A stretch of DNA of 64,000 bases from Flexivirga alba (GTDB lineage Bacteria; Actinomycetota; Actinomycetes; Actinomycetales; Dermatophilaceae). Below the pieces are notes generated by a model. That model was not told where the DNA came from, ran no database searches, and was given only the letters and a program-made list of their open reading frames with translations. This document shows, in pieces, positions 19,351 through 28,329 of the stretch. Both the position numbers and the translations under genes were made by a program. How positions within the stretch are numbered: the stretch's first letter is position 1; each line of letters begins with the position of its first letter. The stretch spans positions 3,844,001 through 3,908,000 of the forward strand of contig NZ_JBHSWH010000001.1 of NCBI RefSeq assembly GCF_042661025.1. The letters run 5' to 3'.

Positions 19351-20586
19351 TCAGTTGGTCGGGATGACGCCGACCGACACGATCTTTCCGCTGGAGACCT
19401 TGTAGCCGTAGACCGGCAGAGTCTCCAACTCACCCTTGGAGTTCCACTTGTACTTCTTGGACAGACCATCGGCGTCGTAGGTCTTGATGAAGTCCAGCAT
19501 CGTCGGCCGGGTGCTCTTGCCCTTGTCGATGGCCGTCAGCATGATTGTCGCCGCGTCATACCCTTCCACCGAGTAGGTGCCGGGGAGCTGACCACCGCTG
19601 ACCGCCTTGTATGCCGTGGCGAAACTCGGGATCAGGTCACCAGGGATGCAGGGGCAGGTGAAGTAGGCGTTCTTGCTGGCGTCACCGGCCTGCTTTATGA
19701 ACTGGTCGTCCTTGACGCCGTCCGGGCCGATGAAGGCGCCCTTGAAGCCCTTCTGGACCAACTGCTGGTCCAGCGGAGCGCCCTCTGCGTAGTAGCCCGC
19801 GTAGAAGATGACATCGGCCTTGGAGTTGACGACCTTCTGCGCGGTGGCCGAGAAGTCCTTCTGGCCGGTGGTCACCTTGTCCGTGCCGACGAGAGTGCCG
19901 CCGGTCAGGGCTGCCTCGGTGGTCTTGGCCAGGCCGATGCCGTAGTCGGAGTCGTCCTGGACCACGAAGATCTTCTTGCCACCGAGCTGCTTGGTGGCCA
20001 GCGCGGCTGCCGCGGGGCCCTGCACGTTGTCGTTGGCCAGTCCGCGGAAGAAGGTCGTCCACTTGTTCTCGGTGAGCGACGGGTTGGTCGCCGACGGCGT
20101 GATGTGCGCCAGTCCGGCCTGCTGGAAGATCTTGCCGGTCGACTTGGACTCACCGGAGAACGGCAGGCCGATGACACCGACGATGTTCTTGTCGTTGACG
20201 GCCTGGGTGACCGGGCCGGTGGCCTTGCTCGGGTCGCCCTCGGTGTCGAACTTCTTGAACTTCACCTGGCATTTCGGATTGGCTTTGTTGTGCTCGTTCA
20301 GCGCGAGCTGCACTCCGTTGTAGATGTTGATGCCGAGCTGGGCGTTGGCGCCGGTCTCGGCACCGACATACGCGATCGTCGTGTTGGTGGCACAGGTGGC
20401 CTTGCCGTCACCGGCAGGTTTCACGGCGTCCGTCGGGACGGCGATCTTGCTCTGCTCGGGGAGGCTCTTCAGCCCGTTGCTGGAGCCGCCGCCGCTGGCG
20501 CTCCCGCCTGAGCTGCTGTTGGCACAACCGGCCACGGCCATCACTGCCACGATCGCCGGGACAGCAATTTTCGTCGTTACACGCAC
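19351..20586 (-). CDS. livK: Substrate-binding lipoprotein of the Liv-type ABC importer
   Basis: A 411-residue type-I periplasmic-binding-fold receptor, first gene of the operon. A signal peptide with lipobox VAGC around residue 20 predicts lipid anchoring after processing by Lgt, whose gene is also in this window. A Ser/Gly linker follows, then the binding domain (GAETGANAQLGINIYNGVQL, VIGLPFSGESK). GTG 20586 is well supported by AGGAGG 8 bases upstream. The family binds leucine, isoleucine, valine, other amino acids, amides or urea; the ligand is not evident here. Confidence 0.9.
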   Translation of the reverse strand: MRVTTKIAVPAIVAVMAVAGCANSSSGGSASGGGSSNGLKSLPEQSKIAVPTDAVKPAGDGKATCATNTTIAYVGAETGANAQLGINIYNGVQLALNEHNKANPKCQVKFKKFDTEGDPSKATGPVTQAVNDKNIVGVIGLPFSGESKSTGKIFQQAGLAHITPSATNPSLTENKWTTFFRGLANDNVQGPAAAALATKQLGGKKIFVVQDDSDYGIGLAKTTEAALTGGTLVGTDKVTTGQKDFSATAQKVVNSKADVIFYAGYYAEGAPLDQQLVQKGFKGAFIGPDGVKDDQFIKQAGDASKNAYFTCPCIPGDLIPSFATAYKAVSGGQLPGTYSVEGYDAATIMLTAIDKGKSTRPTMLDFIKTYDADGLSKKYKWNSKGELETLPVYGYKVSSGKIVSVGVIPTN

Positions 20587-20738
20587 GAAGGGTTCCTCCT
20601 ATGACGAACCATGCGCGCGCAGGTTGCGTTGCGCAGGTGACATGGAACTTTAGGTCGGAATACCGCTCGCGATACGAGAATTCAGCCCATCGGTTTTGGC
20701 GATTCTTGATTACTTGATCTGGACACTCGTCCGACTGC

Positions 20739-21350
20739 TCAGTCGTCGTCGGATTCGGACCCTGCTGCTCCCGCGATCACGGCGTCCGCGACCTCACGCA
20801 TCCCGAGCCGGCGGTCCATCGCGGTCTTCTGGATCCATCGAAAAGCCTCTGCCTCACCCAGCCCGAGCTGGTTCATCAGGATGCCTTTCGCACGGTCCAT
20901 CCGCTTGCGCGTTTCCAGCCTGGCTCCGAGGTCGGCAACCTCGCCTTCCAGGGCCTTGCGCTCCGCCCACCGGGAGCGGGCGACAGTGATCGCCGGCTCC
21001 AGATCATCGATGGTGAACGGCTTCAGGACATAGGCCATCACGCCGGCGTCGGAAGCTCGCTCGACCAACTCCTTGTCGGAAAAGGCGGTCAGCATCACCA
21101 CCGGCGCGATGCCGTCGCGCCCGATCTCGTCCGCGGCGCTGATGCCGTCCAGGACCGGCATCTTGACGTCCATCACCACCAGGTCCGGCGACAGCTCACG
21201 AGTCCGGTCGACTGCTTGACGTCCGTCGCCGACCTCGGCCACGACGTCATACCCGGCCTCTCGCAGCATTTCGGCGAGATCGAGTCGGATGATCGCTTCG
21301 TCCTCGGCGACGAGCACCTGAACGCTGCCTCGTTGGTTTGTCACGCGCAT
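20739..21350 (-). CDS. pdtaR: ANTAR-domain response regulator (PdtaR-like)
   Basis: A 203-residue two-component output protein that acts on RNA. The receiver domain (residues about 10-125) has acidic pocket AEDEA, phospho-acceptor Asp61 in VVMDVKMP and Lys in VLKPF. A coiled-coil linker with LEGEVADLGARLETRK leads to the ANTAR domain (about 140-195) with MDRAKGILMNQLGL and FRWIQKTAMDRR, which binds paired hexanucleotide-loop hairpins in transcripts to prevent termination. Length and layout match mycobacterial PdtaR; its usual kinase PdtaS is not in this window. A short acidic tail ends the protein. Confidence 0.9.
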   Translation of the reverse strand: MRVTNQRGSVQVLVAEDEAIIRLDLAEMLREAGYDVVAEVGDGRQAVDRTRELSPDLVVMDVKMPVLDGISAADEIGRDGIAPVVMLTAFSDKELVERASDAGVMAYVLKPFTIDDLEPAITVARSRWAERKALEGEVADLGARLETRKRMDRAKGILMNQLGLGEAEAFRWIQKTAMDRRLGMREVADAVIAGAAGSESDDD

Positions 21351-21400
21351 TAGCTAAGCACGCGCTCAGGTCCGGCGCGTTACGCCGGTCCCCAGGATCG

Positions 21401-22425
21401 TCAGCCGCGTAGATGCGCGACGCCGGACCAGCCCGGATCGGTCTCGACGCTCACCTTCACGGTGCCGTCCGGCCACCCGGTAACCGCGGCCTTGATCTGG
21501 TCGGCCGCCGGCGTGGCGCCGTCGGCATACACGTGGACGAGACAGAGGCCGCCGCTGCACTCGTGTGCCACGACCCGGCCCTGTTCCTCGAGGCGATCGG
21601 TGACGTGACTCTTCAACCGCTCCAGTTCGGCGAGCGTCCCGGCACTCGGCAGCCCGTCGTCCTCGCGCTCGCCATACGGAACGGCAACGACGATGTGCTG
21701 ATCGAGCTGCGGCGCCGACGCGGCGGCCAGTGGGACCTGCGCTCCGGCGGTGACCGGGCCGCGAGGACCGGTGCCCTGCAACGAGATCCATTGCGGGTGC
21801 CCTTCGGCGTCCGTGAACTCGTCACGCAGGTCGCGCACCACTGCACGCAGCCCGGCCAACCCGAAACCGTCCAGCGGCGGAGTGGTCACCGGCTGCAGCT
21901 CACCGATCCAAGTCTCGGTCATCTCTTCACCGAGCGCGGTGTCCAGCGCGATGAAGCAGACCCCGAGACGCTGGTCCTCGGACACCTCCGACAGTTGCGG
22001 GTGGTAGACGGTCACGTCGACCCGGCTGCCGCTGCGACGTACCCCGACCTGCACTTCGCCGAGGTCGAACTCGTGCCCTCGAACTTCAGCACTCGACCGG
22101 CGATCGTCGTTGCCGGCTGCCTGCTGTCCGCGTACGTCCAGACGAACTCGGCCGGCGGTGCAGCCGACAGCCACCGACGTGCGACCGAGCGCAGCGCCGG
22201 GTCCCCGTCCGCCGTAACCACCAGCAATTGCGCCGACTCGCGACCCGGTGCGATCTCCCAGGCGAGACCGCTGTCGATGGCATGCACGCGGGGGTCGAGC
22301 AGCGGAGCGGTCCCCGTCTCCGGGTCGGCCATCGCGACCTGGCCGGAGCCACCCTCGGTCCACCACGCCCAGAACGCTTCGATCGCGTCGCCGGTCGTGT
22401 CACGCCGCTTGCCGAAAAGTGCCAT
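21401..22425 (-). CDS. Uncharacterised cytoplasmic protein, DUF695-like (frameshifted at 22076-22078)
   Basis: The two reading frames join into one protein of about 341 residues starting MALFGKRRDTTGDAIEAFW at ATG 22425. The frame breaks after VLKFEG; one extra C in the CCC at 22076-22078 gives VLKFEGHEFDLGEVQVG and continues to DPGWSGVAHLRG. No membrane segments or known catalytic motif are visible. The N-terminal FWAWW pattern and overall layout recall DUF695-type proteins, but I hold this loosely. It is divergent from the membrane protein at 22541 and ends 50 bases before pdtaR. Confidence 0.65.
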
Positions 22426-22540
22426 GAGGTCATCAAACACTGCGCGGCCCACCGTTTCGATACGTGGGGCGTCCGCGAGGCGACGCCTAAGCTCACCTAC
22501 GTACTCGCCGGACAAGGCGACGCAGTTAAGGAGATGGTGC

Positions 22541-23167
22541 ATGGGTCCGCTCACCCCCGCAGTGCCGCGACTCGTCGCCACGGCCGTCGTCGGTGTTGTC
22601 GTGGGCGCCGCCGTCGCGTTGTCGAACATCCCTTTCGGAGTCCTCTGCGGCATTGCGGCGATGGCGACGACGTTCGTGGTCAGCGGCGCCCTGGCCCTCT
22701 GGCCGATGGACGCGACTGCCACCCGACAGCATGCTCGGCGCGAGAGTCTTCCGCCGCTGGTCGAGGAGCTGGCGATCGTGGCGACGGCGTCCGGCGCCCT
22801 GATCGGGATTGTGGTCTTGCTGACCCTCGGGCACTCACACTCCGGTCACGCTGCGGCCGCCCTCGGTCTGCTCGGGGCCTTCATGACCTGGGCCATGCTG
22901 CACCTGATGTACACGGCGCGATATGCGCTGCTGTATTACACCGAGCCGGTGGGCGGGATTGACTTCAACGACGAAGAGGCTCCGTCATACCGGGACTTCT
23001 TCTACTTCAGCTACAACCTGGGCATGACCTACCAGGTGTCGGACACCGGCATCTCGGGGTCCGCGTTCCGGGCCGTGGTCCTTCGGCACTGTCTGCTGTC
23101 CTACGTGTTCGGCACCGTGATCCTGGCTGCCACGATCAATCTTGTTGCGGGGATCGTCACCGGCTGA
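22541..23167 (+). CDS. DUF1345 family membrane protein
   Basis: A 208-residue protein with about five membrane segments. The family-typical block in the middle is ARYALLYYTEPVGGIDF followed by YRDFFYFSYNLGMTYQVSD and a final hydrophobic segment. ATG 22541 is set by AAGGAG seven bases upstream (22528-22533). Function of the family is unknown. The gene diverges from the DUF695-like gene. Confidence 0.85.
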   Translation: MGPLTPAVPRLVATAVVGVVVGAAVALSNIPFGVLCGIAAMATTFVVSGALALWPMDATATRQHARRESLPPLVEELAIVATASGALIGIVVLLTLGHSHSGHAAAALGLLGAFMTWAMLHLMYTARYALLYYTEPVGGIDFNDEEAPSYRDFFYFSYNLGMTYQVSDTGISGSAFRAVVLRHCLLSYVFGTVILAATINLVAGIVTG

Positions 23168-23188
23168 GTGGCAGGAGCACAAGCGGCG

Positions 23189-23482
23189 TCAGCGGTCCCT
23201 CATGAACAGGGTCCCGCTGCTCTTTTCGGTGGTCAGCTCCTCCGGCGCAGTGCTGGGCGCCTGGACGATGCCGAGCTTCTCAAACGCCAGGTAGGCGAAT
23301 GCGCCGATCGGCACCAGGATCAGCACCGCGAGCGCCCACTGCCACTTGCGCAGCAGGAGCTTGCGGTCGGTGCGCACGATGTCGACCAGGCAGTAGGCAA
23401 TCAGCAGTGCGCCGAGGATGATCACCGGAAGTGCCATCGCGAGCGAGACCTCGAACACGGCGCTCCCCACCGCCGGCGTCAT
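23189..23482 (-). CDS. Small membrane protein with PLD-nuclease N-terminal (PLDc_N) type segment
   Basis: A 97-residue protein starting MTPAVGSAVFEV. Two membrane segments (about residues 12-32 and 48-67) flank the basic turn CLVDIVRTDRKLLLRKWQW, the pattern of the PLDc_N domain found alone in many actinobacterial small proteins. An acidic/Ser-rich tail follows. ATG 23482 is chosen as the first Met that gives a normal short N terminus; an open reading to 23596 exists. Function unknown. Confidence 0.65.
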   Translation of the reverse strand: MTPAVGSAVFEVSLAMALPVIILGALLIAYCLVDIVRTDRKLLLRKWQWALAVLILVPIGAFAYLAFEKLGIVQAPSTAPEELTTEKSSGTLFMRDR

Positions 23483-23531
23483 CCGCGCCGACCCGTTTCG
23501 AGTATCGCACCCTGCCGGTGGGTGTAGTTGA

Positions 23532-24905
23532 TTACCGGTCCGTCGCCGCGCGGTTGCTCTGGTACCTCTCCAGGGCGACGTGCCTCTCTGCAGCATGATC
23601 GACGATGCGCTCCGGATAGCCCTCGCGGTATCCGTCGGTGTGTCGCCACGGCTCGTGTACGGCGCTGCCGCTCAGGTGTCGCAACTCCGGCACCCAGCGC
23701 CGGACGTAGTCACCGTCCGGGTCGAACTTCTTGCCCTGGGTGATGGGGTTGAAGACCCGGAAGTACGGCGCTGCGTCGGTGCCGGTGCCGGCGACCCACT
23801 GCCATCCGTGGTTGTTCGACGCGACGTCGCCGTCCAGCAACCGGTTCAGGAAGAAGCTGGCGCCCACCGGCCACCAGACGTGCAGGTCCTTGGTCAGGAA
23901 GCTCGCGGTCACCATCCGGACCCGGTTGTGCATCCACCCGGTCGCGAGCAGCTGTCGCATCCCGGCATCCACGAACGGGTAGCCGGTCCGGCCCTGCCGC
24001 CATGCCTCGACGTCGGGGCCGACCTCGTCATACGGCATGTGTTGCAGCGCGTCGGTGAGGTCGTGCCAGCCGCTGCGCGGCTGCCGCCACAGCACGTCTG
24101 CGTAGAAGTCACGCCAGGCGAGTTCGGAGACGAAGGTGTAACGACCGGTGCCGCTGCGCGAGCCGAGATCTGCCAGCAGCGTCCGCGGATGGATCGCGCC
24201 GACCTTGAGGTACGGGCTGAGGCCGCTGGTCCCGTGCCGGTCGGCCCTGTCCCGGTCCGTGTCGTAGTCGCCGAGGGCCTCGTCCAGGAAGTCCCGCCAC
24301 CGACCGAGTGCTGCCGACTCCCCCGCTTCCGGGAGATCGATCAGTCCCGGGGCGTCCTGCGCCGCACGCAACGCGGCCAGTGCTTGCGCATCGGAATCGA
24401 CGTTGCGCCACGAAGGTTCGGCATCGCCGGCAGGTGCCGGTGCACCATGGTCGGACCATGCGCGCCGATAGGCGGTGAAGACCTTGAAGCCGGTCCCCGC
24501 CTTTGTCGTCAGCGTCCCAGGTCCGATCGCGTATGGCGTGCCTGTCTCGACCCAGTCGATCCCGTTGTCCCGCAACGCCTTCGCGACCTGCTGGTCGCGA
24601 CGCGAGCCGAACGGTGTTGTCTCCCGAGACACGTGCACCGACGTCACGCCGATTCGGCGCGCCGCTGCTGGAATCACGTCACGCGGGTCGCCATACAGGA
24701 CGGTGAGCTGGCCGTCATAGGAGTCGTTCGTGGCCTGCACCGACGCAGCGAGCCAAGCGCGGCGCACCGTTCCGCCGGACTGCCAGAGCGCGGGGTCGAC
24801 CACGAATACGACGGCAACATCGTCACTCGTGGCGTCCGCCGCAGCGAGCAAGACGGGAAGGTCGGCTCGGCGCAGATCGCGACGTAACCACAGCAGGGTG
24901 GTCAT
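23532..24905 (-). CDS. phrB: Deoxyribodipyrimidine photolyase (class I)
   Basis: A 457-residue flavoprotein that splits UV-induced cyclobutane pyrimidine dimers using light. The antenna domain begins TTLLWLRRDLRRADLPVL. The FAD domain has SGLSPYLKVGAIHPR, WRDFYADVLW, the DNA/FAD block GYPFVDAGMRQL, TGWMHNRVRMVTASFL and NNHGWQWVAGTGTDA. The start is ATG 24905, immediately after the tRNA-Leu gene; the open frame upstream merely reads through the tRNA. A cryptochrome-like role cannot be excluded, but the catalytic Trp/Asn blocks look like a repair enzyme. Confidence 0.92.
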   Translation of the reverse strand: MTTLLWLRRDLRRADLPVLLAAADATSDDVAVVFVVDPALWQSGGTVRRAWLAASVQATNDSYDGQLTVLYGDPRDVIPAAARRIGVTSVHVSRETTPFGSRRDQQVAKALRDNGIDWVETGTPYAIGPGTLTTKAGTGFKVFTAYRRAWSDHGAPAPAGDAEPSWRNVDSDAQALAALRAAQDAPGLIDLPEAGESAALGRWRDFLDEALGDYDTDRDRADRHGTSGLSPYLKVGAIHPRTLLADLGSRSGTGRYTFVSELAWRDFYADVLWRQPRSGWHDLTDALQHMPYDEVGPDVEAWRQGRTGYPFVDAGMRQLLATGWMHNRVRMVTASFLTKDLHVWWPVGASFFLNRLLDGDVASNNHGWQWVAGTGTDAAPYFRVFNPITQGKKFDPDGDYVRRWVPELRHLSGSAVHEPWRHTDGYREGYPERIVDHAAERHVALERYQSNRAATDR

Positions 24906-24906
24906 C

Positions 24907-24992
24907 TGGTGCCGAAGGCGGGACTTGAACCCGCACGCCCTTTCGAGCAAAGCATTTTGAGTGCTCCGTGTCTGCCATTCCACCACTTCGGC
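24907..24992 (-). tRNA. tRNA-Leu, anticodon CAA
   Basis: The minus strand reads GCCGAAG at the 5' acceptor strand (24986-24992) pairing with CTTCGGC at 24911-24917, then discriminator A and an encoded CCA (24907-24909). The anticodon stem GAGCA/TGCTT closes loop CTCAAAA, giving anticodon CAA for Leu codon UUG. The T arm has GGTTCAAGTCC. Total length of 86 bases with a long variable arm fits a class II tRNA-Leu. The photolyase start codon lies 2 bases beyond the CCA. Confidence 0.95.
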
Positions 24993-25084
24993 GTGAGTGC
25001 TGGGACAGCATACGGGAGCCCCCGCGCACGACTCCAATTGGCCGATCGCCCAGGGGTGGAGGTGCCCGCGGTGGCTTAACCATC

Positions 25085-25110
25085 CTGAGCGGCTTCTCAG
25101 TTCGGCTCAG
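25085..25110 (+). promoter_or_regulatory. Probable response-regulator operator CTGAG-N6-CTCAG-N5-CTCAG
   Basis: Three pentamers (CTGAG 25085, CTCAG 25096, CTCAG 25106) are spaced 11 and 10 bases apart, about one helical turn, 76 bases before the secreted-protein start. The same arrangement in the same orientation occurs upstream of the two-component operon at 28278-28303, and both begin CTGAGCGG. Tandem half-sites at 10-11-base spacing are typical of OmpR/PhoB-family regulators. Confidence 0.6.
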
Positions 25111-25185
25111 GTAGGTCACAGCAGGGTCGCTCCAGTCTGGGTCAAGCACCGGTCGCCGACCGGGAGATCCGACGGGGTTACAAGC

Positions 25186-26136
25186 ATGAGACGAAGCAGG
25201 GCGGCCAGTGCACTACGTGCATCGCGTCCAGGAGTGCGAAACGCAGGCGCCGTGGGCGCCACCGCTCTTCTGGTCACCGCCCTCGCCGCGCCTGCAACCG
25301 CAGCACCGCCGACGCCCGGCACCGCAACCGTGTGGTCGGCAGGCGCGTGGAAGTTGGTCTCGTGGCGGTCGGTGCCTGCCGGTTCGGCCGACCAAGGAGT
25401 CGCCACGGTCTCGGCACCCAACGGACGCGATCGCATTGTCTTGCGAGGCGACGGGCAGATCCCGGCTCGGCTGCGCGCAGAAGGCTGGTGGCACATCGGC
25501 GACCCCGGCAGCTCGAACGGCTATCTATTGGACGCGTACCAGGCGCGGTCGGCCAAACACGCCAAGCTCTTTGCGCTGACCGCGCCCGACGGGCGTCGCA
25601 GCCTATGGGTGCACCACACCGTGCCGGGCGAGAAGATCAACAATTCGTTCGCCGCGGTCGCCCCGTCCGGGAAGTGGTTCGTCTCCGGGGAGTGGGGGCG
25701 AGTGTCCCGGCTGCTCGTCTTCCCCGTGCCCGGCAGCAATCGGCTGGCGAAACGAGGCCGGAACCTGCCACTGGCTGCGACCATCACCCTGACGCGACCG
25801 GTCCGCAACGTGCAGGGCTGCTCGTTCGCATCACCAACCACGCTGATCTGCTCCACCAACGATCCGTACCACGACCTTTTTCGGACACCACAGCAGTTGT
25901 TGTCCATCTCGCTCAGCCGACCGGTCTCCGGCGGGCCTGATCTCGGGACGCCGACCGAGCTCGGCCCGGTCCCACAACTCACCGGCTGCGGCGCTGCCGA
26001 GACCGAGGGTGTCGACGTTCACAACGGACGGCTCTTGCTCGTGACCCACCAACCGGATTCCTGTGGCGGCATGGTGGACCTTTTCACCTACCGCTTGAAG
26101 GGGACTCAGCAGTCCATTCCCAGCCTCACCTCGTGA
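25186..26136 (+). CDS. Secreted protein of unknown function, probably controlled by the adjacent two-component system
   Basis: A 316-residue protein with a Sec signal peptide: basic MRRSRAASALRASR, hydrophobic core ending LAAPATAAPP, cleavage near ATA-A. The mature part has repeated beta-strand patterns with tryptophans (WWHIGDPGSSNGYLLDAY, SLWVHHTVPG, GKWFVSGEWGR) and four Cys in the C-terminal third (QGCSF, LICS, TGCG, DSCGG), suggesting disulfides and a beta-propeller-like fold. No family is recognised. ATG 25186 is chosen because the signal peptide starts there. The shared operator suggests it is an output of the kinase/regulator pair encoded convergently next door. Confidence 0.75.
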   Translation: MRRSRAASALRASRPGVRNAGAVGATALLVTALAAPATAAPPTPGTATVWSAGAWKLVSWRSVPAGSADQGVATVSAPNGRDRIVLRGDGQIPARLRAEGWWHIGDPGSSNGYLLDAYQARSAKHAKLFALTAPDGRRSLWVHHTVPGEKINNSFAAVAPSGKWFVSGEWGRVSRLLVFPVPGSNRLAKRGRNLPLAATITLTRPVRNVQGCSFASPTTLICSTNDPYHDLFRTPQQLLSISLSRPVSGGPDLGTPTELGPVPQLTGCGAAETEGVDVHNGRLLLVTHQPDSCGGMVDLFTYRLKGTQQSIPSLTS

Positions 26137-26166
26137 TACTGCCAGGGCTGCCCCGGCGTTCGCCGG

Positions 26167-27528
26167 TCAGTCGGCAACAGGCAGTTTGACGGTGAAACGG
26201 GCGCCGGGGTCGTTGTCGGTGATCTCCACCGTGCCATCGTGCGCGACGACCACGTCGCGCACGATGGCCAAGCCGAGGCCGGCGCCGCCGGCGTCGCGCG
26301 AGCGGGCTTCGTCGAGGCGGGTGAATCGCTCGAACACCCGCTCCCTGTCAGCGAGTTGGATCCCCGGACCGTCGTCGGCCACGACGAAGACGACCGTCCG
26401 ACCAGCGGTGCTCAGTTGCGCGTGGACGGTGCTGGTCGCGTGGCGGGTGGCGTTGTCCAGCAGGTTGCGAACGACCCGGGTCAGCGCGTTCGGATCGCCC
26501 AGGACCTGCCCTGCGGACACGCCGGTCACGTCCAGGGCAGGTCCGCGATTGCGGACCGCGCGAGCCTGCTCGAGCACGATGTCGTCGAGGTCCACGACCT
26601 GTCGGTGCCTGACGGGTTGGGCGTCCAACCGGGCGAGTGCGAGAAGGTCGTCGACCAGTCGGGACAGCCGGTCCACATCCCCCAACAGGCCCGGGACCGC
26701 CGCGCCGAGCGCGTCGTGCTGTGTGCTGCGCCCCGTCACCTCGAGTTGAGTGCGCAAGGTCGCGATCGGGCTGCGCAGCTCGTGCGCCGCGTCGGCGACG
26801 AACCGTCGTTGCTTGACGGACGCGGTTTCGATACGGCTCAGTAAGTCGTTGAACGTTGCCGTCAGCCGCGCGAGCTCGTCCTCGGCGGCCGGTGGACGCA
26901 GCCGACGGCCCAGGTCGGTTCCGGGTATGTCGGCAGCCTGTCGACGCAGGGTGTCCACCGGCCGCAGCGCGCGGCCGACCAGCCACCAACCGATCAGGGT
27001 CAGGAGCGCCACCAGTGCGGGAACGCCGACTGCCAGGGTCCGGAGCAGTTCGGCTGTGCTGTCCTGGGCGGGTTCGGTGGATGAAGCCGCATAAACGGTG
27101 ACGATCCCGTTCGGTGTGCGGGCGGTCGTCGCAGCGACACGGTAGACCGTCGAACGACCGGTCGGGACTGCACTCCGCAGAATCGGGGCGCTGGCCCCCG
27201 CGAAGGTGAACATTCGCGCCCGTGACCCGAGATCGCCCGAACCGGCAATCACTCGTCCGTCTGCGGCGACGACCTGCACGGTCGGCGCACCGTCGTCGGG
27301 ATCCGGCAACTGCTGCGGAAGGTGTCCCTGCTGGGCCTGGTCGGCGACCGTCGACGACTGCTGGACGATGTTGTTGTCCAGGTTGGCGATCAGTGAGCTG
27401 TGCAATCGCCATACGAGCAACCCGCCGGCGCAGATCATCCCGACCGCGATCACCAATCCGGCGGCGGCGGTCAGGCGGGCACGCAGGGATCGACGACCCC
27501 ACCACGAACCCACCGGCTCAGCCACCAT
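26167..27528 (-). CDS. Sensor histidine kinase of a two-component system
   Basis: A 453-residue membrane kinase. Membrane segments lie at about 18-38 and 162-187, enclosing an extracytoplasmic sensor of about 120 residues. HAMP follows (RALRPVDTLRRQ), then the H-box with phospho-accepting His in VADAAHELRSPIATLR, N-box RNLLDNATRHA, G1 VADDGPGI, F-box FERFTRLDEARS and G2 GGAGLGLAIVRDVV. ATG 27528 overlaps the regulator's 3' end by 11 bases. The signal is unknown; the extracytoplasmic domain is Gln-, Asp- and Thr-rich. Confidence 0.9.
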   Translation of the reverse strand: MVAEPVGSWWGRRSLRARLTAAAGLVIAVGMICAGGLLVWRLHSSLIANLDNNIVQQSSTVADQAQQGHLPQQLPDPDDGAPTVQVVAADGRVIAGSGDLGSRARMFTFAGASAPILRSAVPTGRSTVYRVAATTARTPNGIVTVYAASSTEPAQDSTAELLRTLAVGVPALVALLTLIGWWLVGRALRPVDTLRRQAADIPGTDLGRRLRPPAAEDELARLTATFNDLLSRIETASVKQRRFVADAAHELRSPIATLRTQLEVTGRSTQHDALGAAVPGLLGDVDRLSRLVDDLLALARLDAQPVRHRQVVDLDDIVLEQARAVRNRGPALDVTGVSAGQVLGDPNALTRVVRNLLDNATRHATSTVHAQLSTAGRTVVFVVADDGPGIQLADRERVFERFTRLDEARSRDAGGAGLGLAIVRDVVVAHDGTVEITDNDPGARFTVKLPVAD

Positions 27529-28195
27529 CACCGTTGAGCCGATAGCCGGCGCCACGCACGGTCTGGATGCTGGACCGGCCGAACGGCGCGTCGATCTTGC
27601 GCCGCAGGTAGCCGATGTAGACCTCCACGATGTTCGGGTCGCCCTCGTAGAACTCGTCCCAGACGTTCGCCAGCATGTCGCTCTTGGAGACCACCTCGTT
27701 ACGCCGGCGCAGAAGGTACTCCAACAACGCGAACTCACGTGGGGTGAGCGAGATCTCGTGATCGGCCCGGGCACATCTCCTCGTGGCGGGGTCCAGGACC
27801 AGGTCCCCGGCGGACAGGATCACCGGACGCACCGGCGCACCACGCCGGACGAGCGCGCGAAGGTGAGCCAGCAGCACCACGTAGGAGAACGGCTTGGTGA
27901 GGTAATCGTCCGCGCCCAGGTCCAACGCATCGGCCTCGTCATACTCGCCGTCCTTGGCGGTCAGCATCAGCACCGGAGTCCACAGTTGCGCGGCGCGCAA
28001 CCGCTTGACCACGTCATACCCGTTCATCTTGGGCAGCATGATGTCCAGCACGATGACGTCATACACCTGCTCGGTCGCCTTCCAGAGCCCGTCCTGCCCG
28101 TCAGGTGCGGTGTCGACGGTGAACCCGTCGGCGGCCAGGCCCGACGCGATTGCCTGCGCCAGACGATGCTCGTCCTCGATGATCAGCACTCGCAT
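27518..28195 (-). CDS. OmpR-family response regulator
   Basis: A 225-residue transcription factor. The receiver domain has acidic pocket IIEDE, phospho-acceptor Asp51 in VLDIMLP, LTAKD and LTKPF. The winged-helix output domain (about 125-222) has LTPREFALLEYLL and the wing VRGAGYRL. It is upstream of and overlaps the kinase gene. Five half-sites of CTGAG type lie 62-108 bases upstream of its start, so it probably regulates its own operon as well as the secreted-protein gene at 25186. Confidence 0.92.
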   Translation of the reverse strand: MRVLIIEDEHRLAQAIASGLAADGFTVDTAPDGQDGLWKATEQVYDVIVLDIMLPKMNGYDVVKRLRAAQLWTPVLMLTAKDGEYDEADALDLGADDYLTKPFSYVVLLAHLRALVRRGAPVRPVILSAGDLVLDPATRRCARADHEISLTPREFALLEYLLRRRNEVVSKSDMLANVWDEFYEGDPNIVEVYIGYLRRKIDAPFGRSSIQTVRGAGYRLNGDGG

Positions 28196-28256
28196 GCCCG
28201 CCGCCTCCCAGTTGCGTGAGTCCAGACGACTCCACGCACAGGGTCGCTGACACGCA

Positions 28257-28303
28257 CTGAGAGGAACCTGAGAGTTTCTGAGCGGTCCCTCAGGAATCCT
28301 CAG
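28257..28303 (-). promoter_or_regulatory. Five-half-site operator upstream of the two-component operon
   Basis: On the plus strand: CTGAG at 28257, 28268 and 28278, then CTCAG at 28289 and 28299, with alternating 6- and 5-base gaps, all on one helical face. The right-hand three copy exactly the CTGAG-N6-CTCAG-N5-CTCAG pattern at 25085-25110. The site lies in the 134-base gap between pyk and the regulator start. Confidence 0.6.
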
Positions 28304-28329
28304 AGTCTGCGAGCAACCGCGTCGAAGGC

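Noticed and set aside
21413..22540. Upstream extension of the DUF1345 gene frame
   Set aside because: The extension overlaps the opposite-strand DUF695-like gene, and a strong ribosome-binding site marks ATG 22541.
24993..25037. N-terminal extension of the photolyase frame through the tRNA-Leu gene
   Set aside because: The tRNA is complete, and the photolyase fold starts at ATG 24905.
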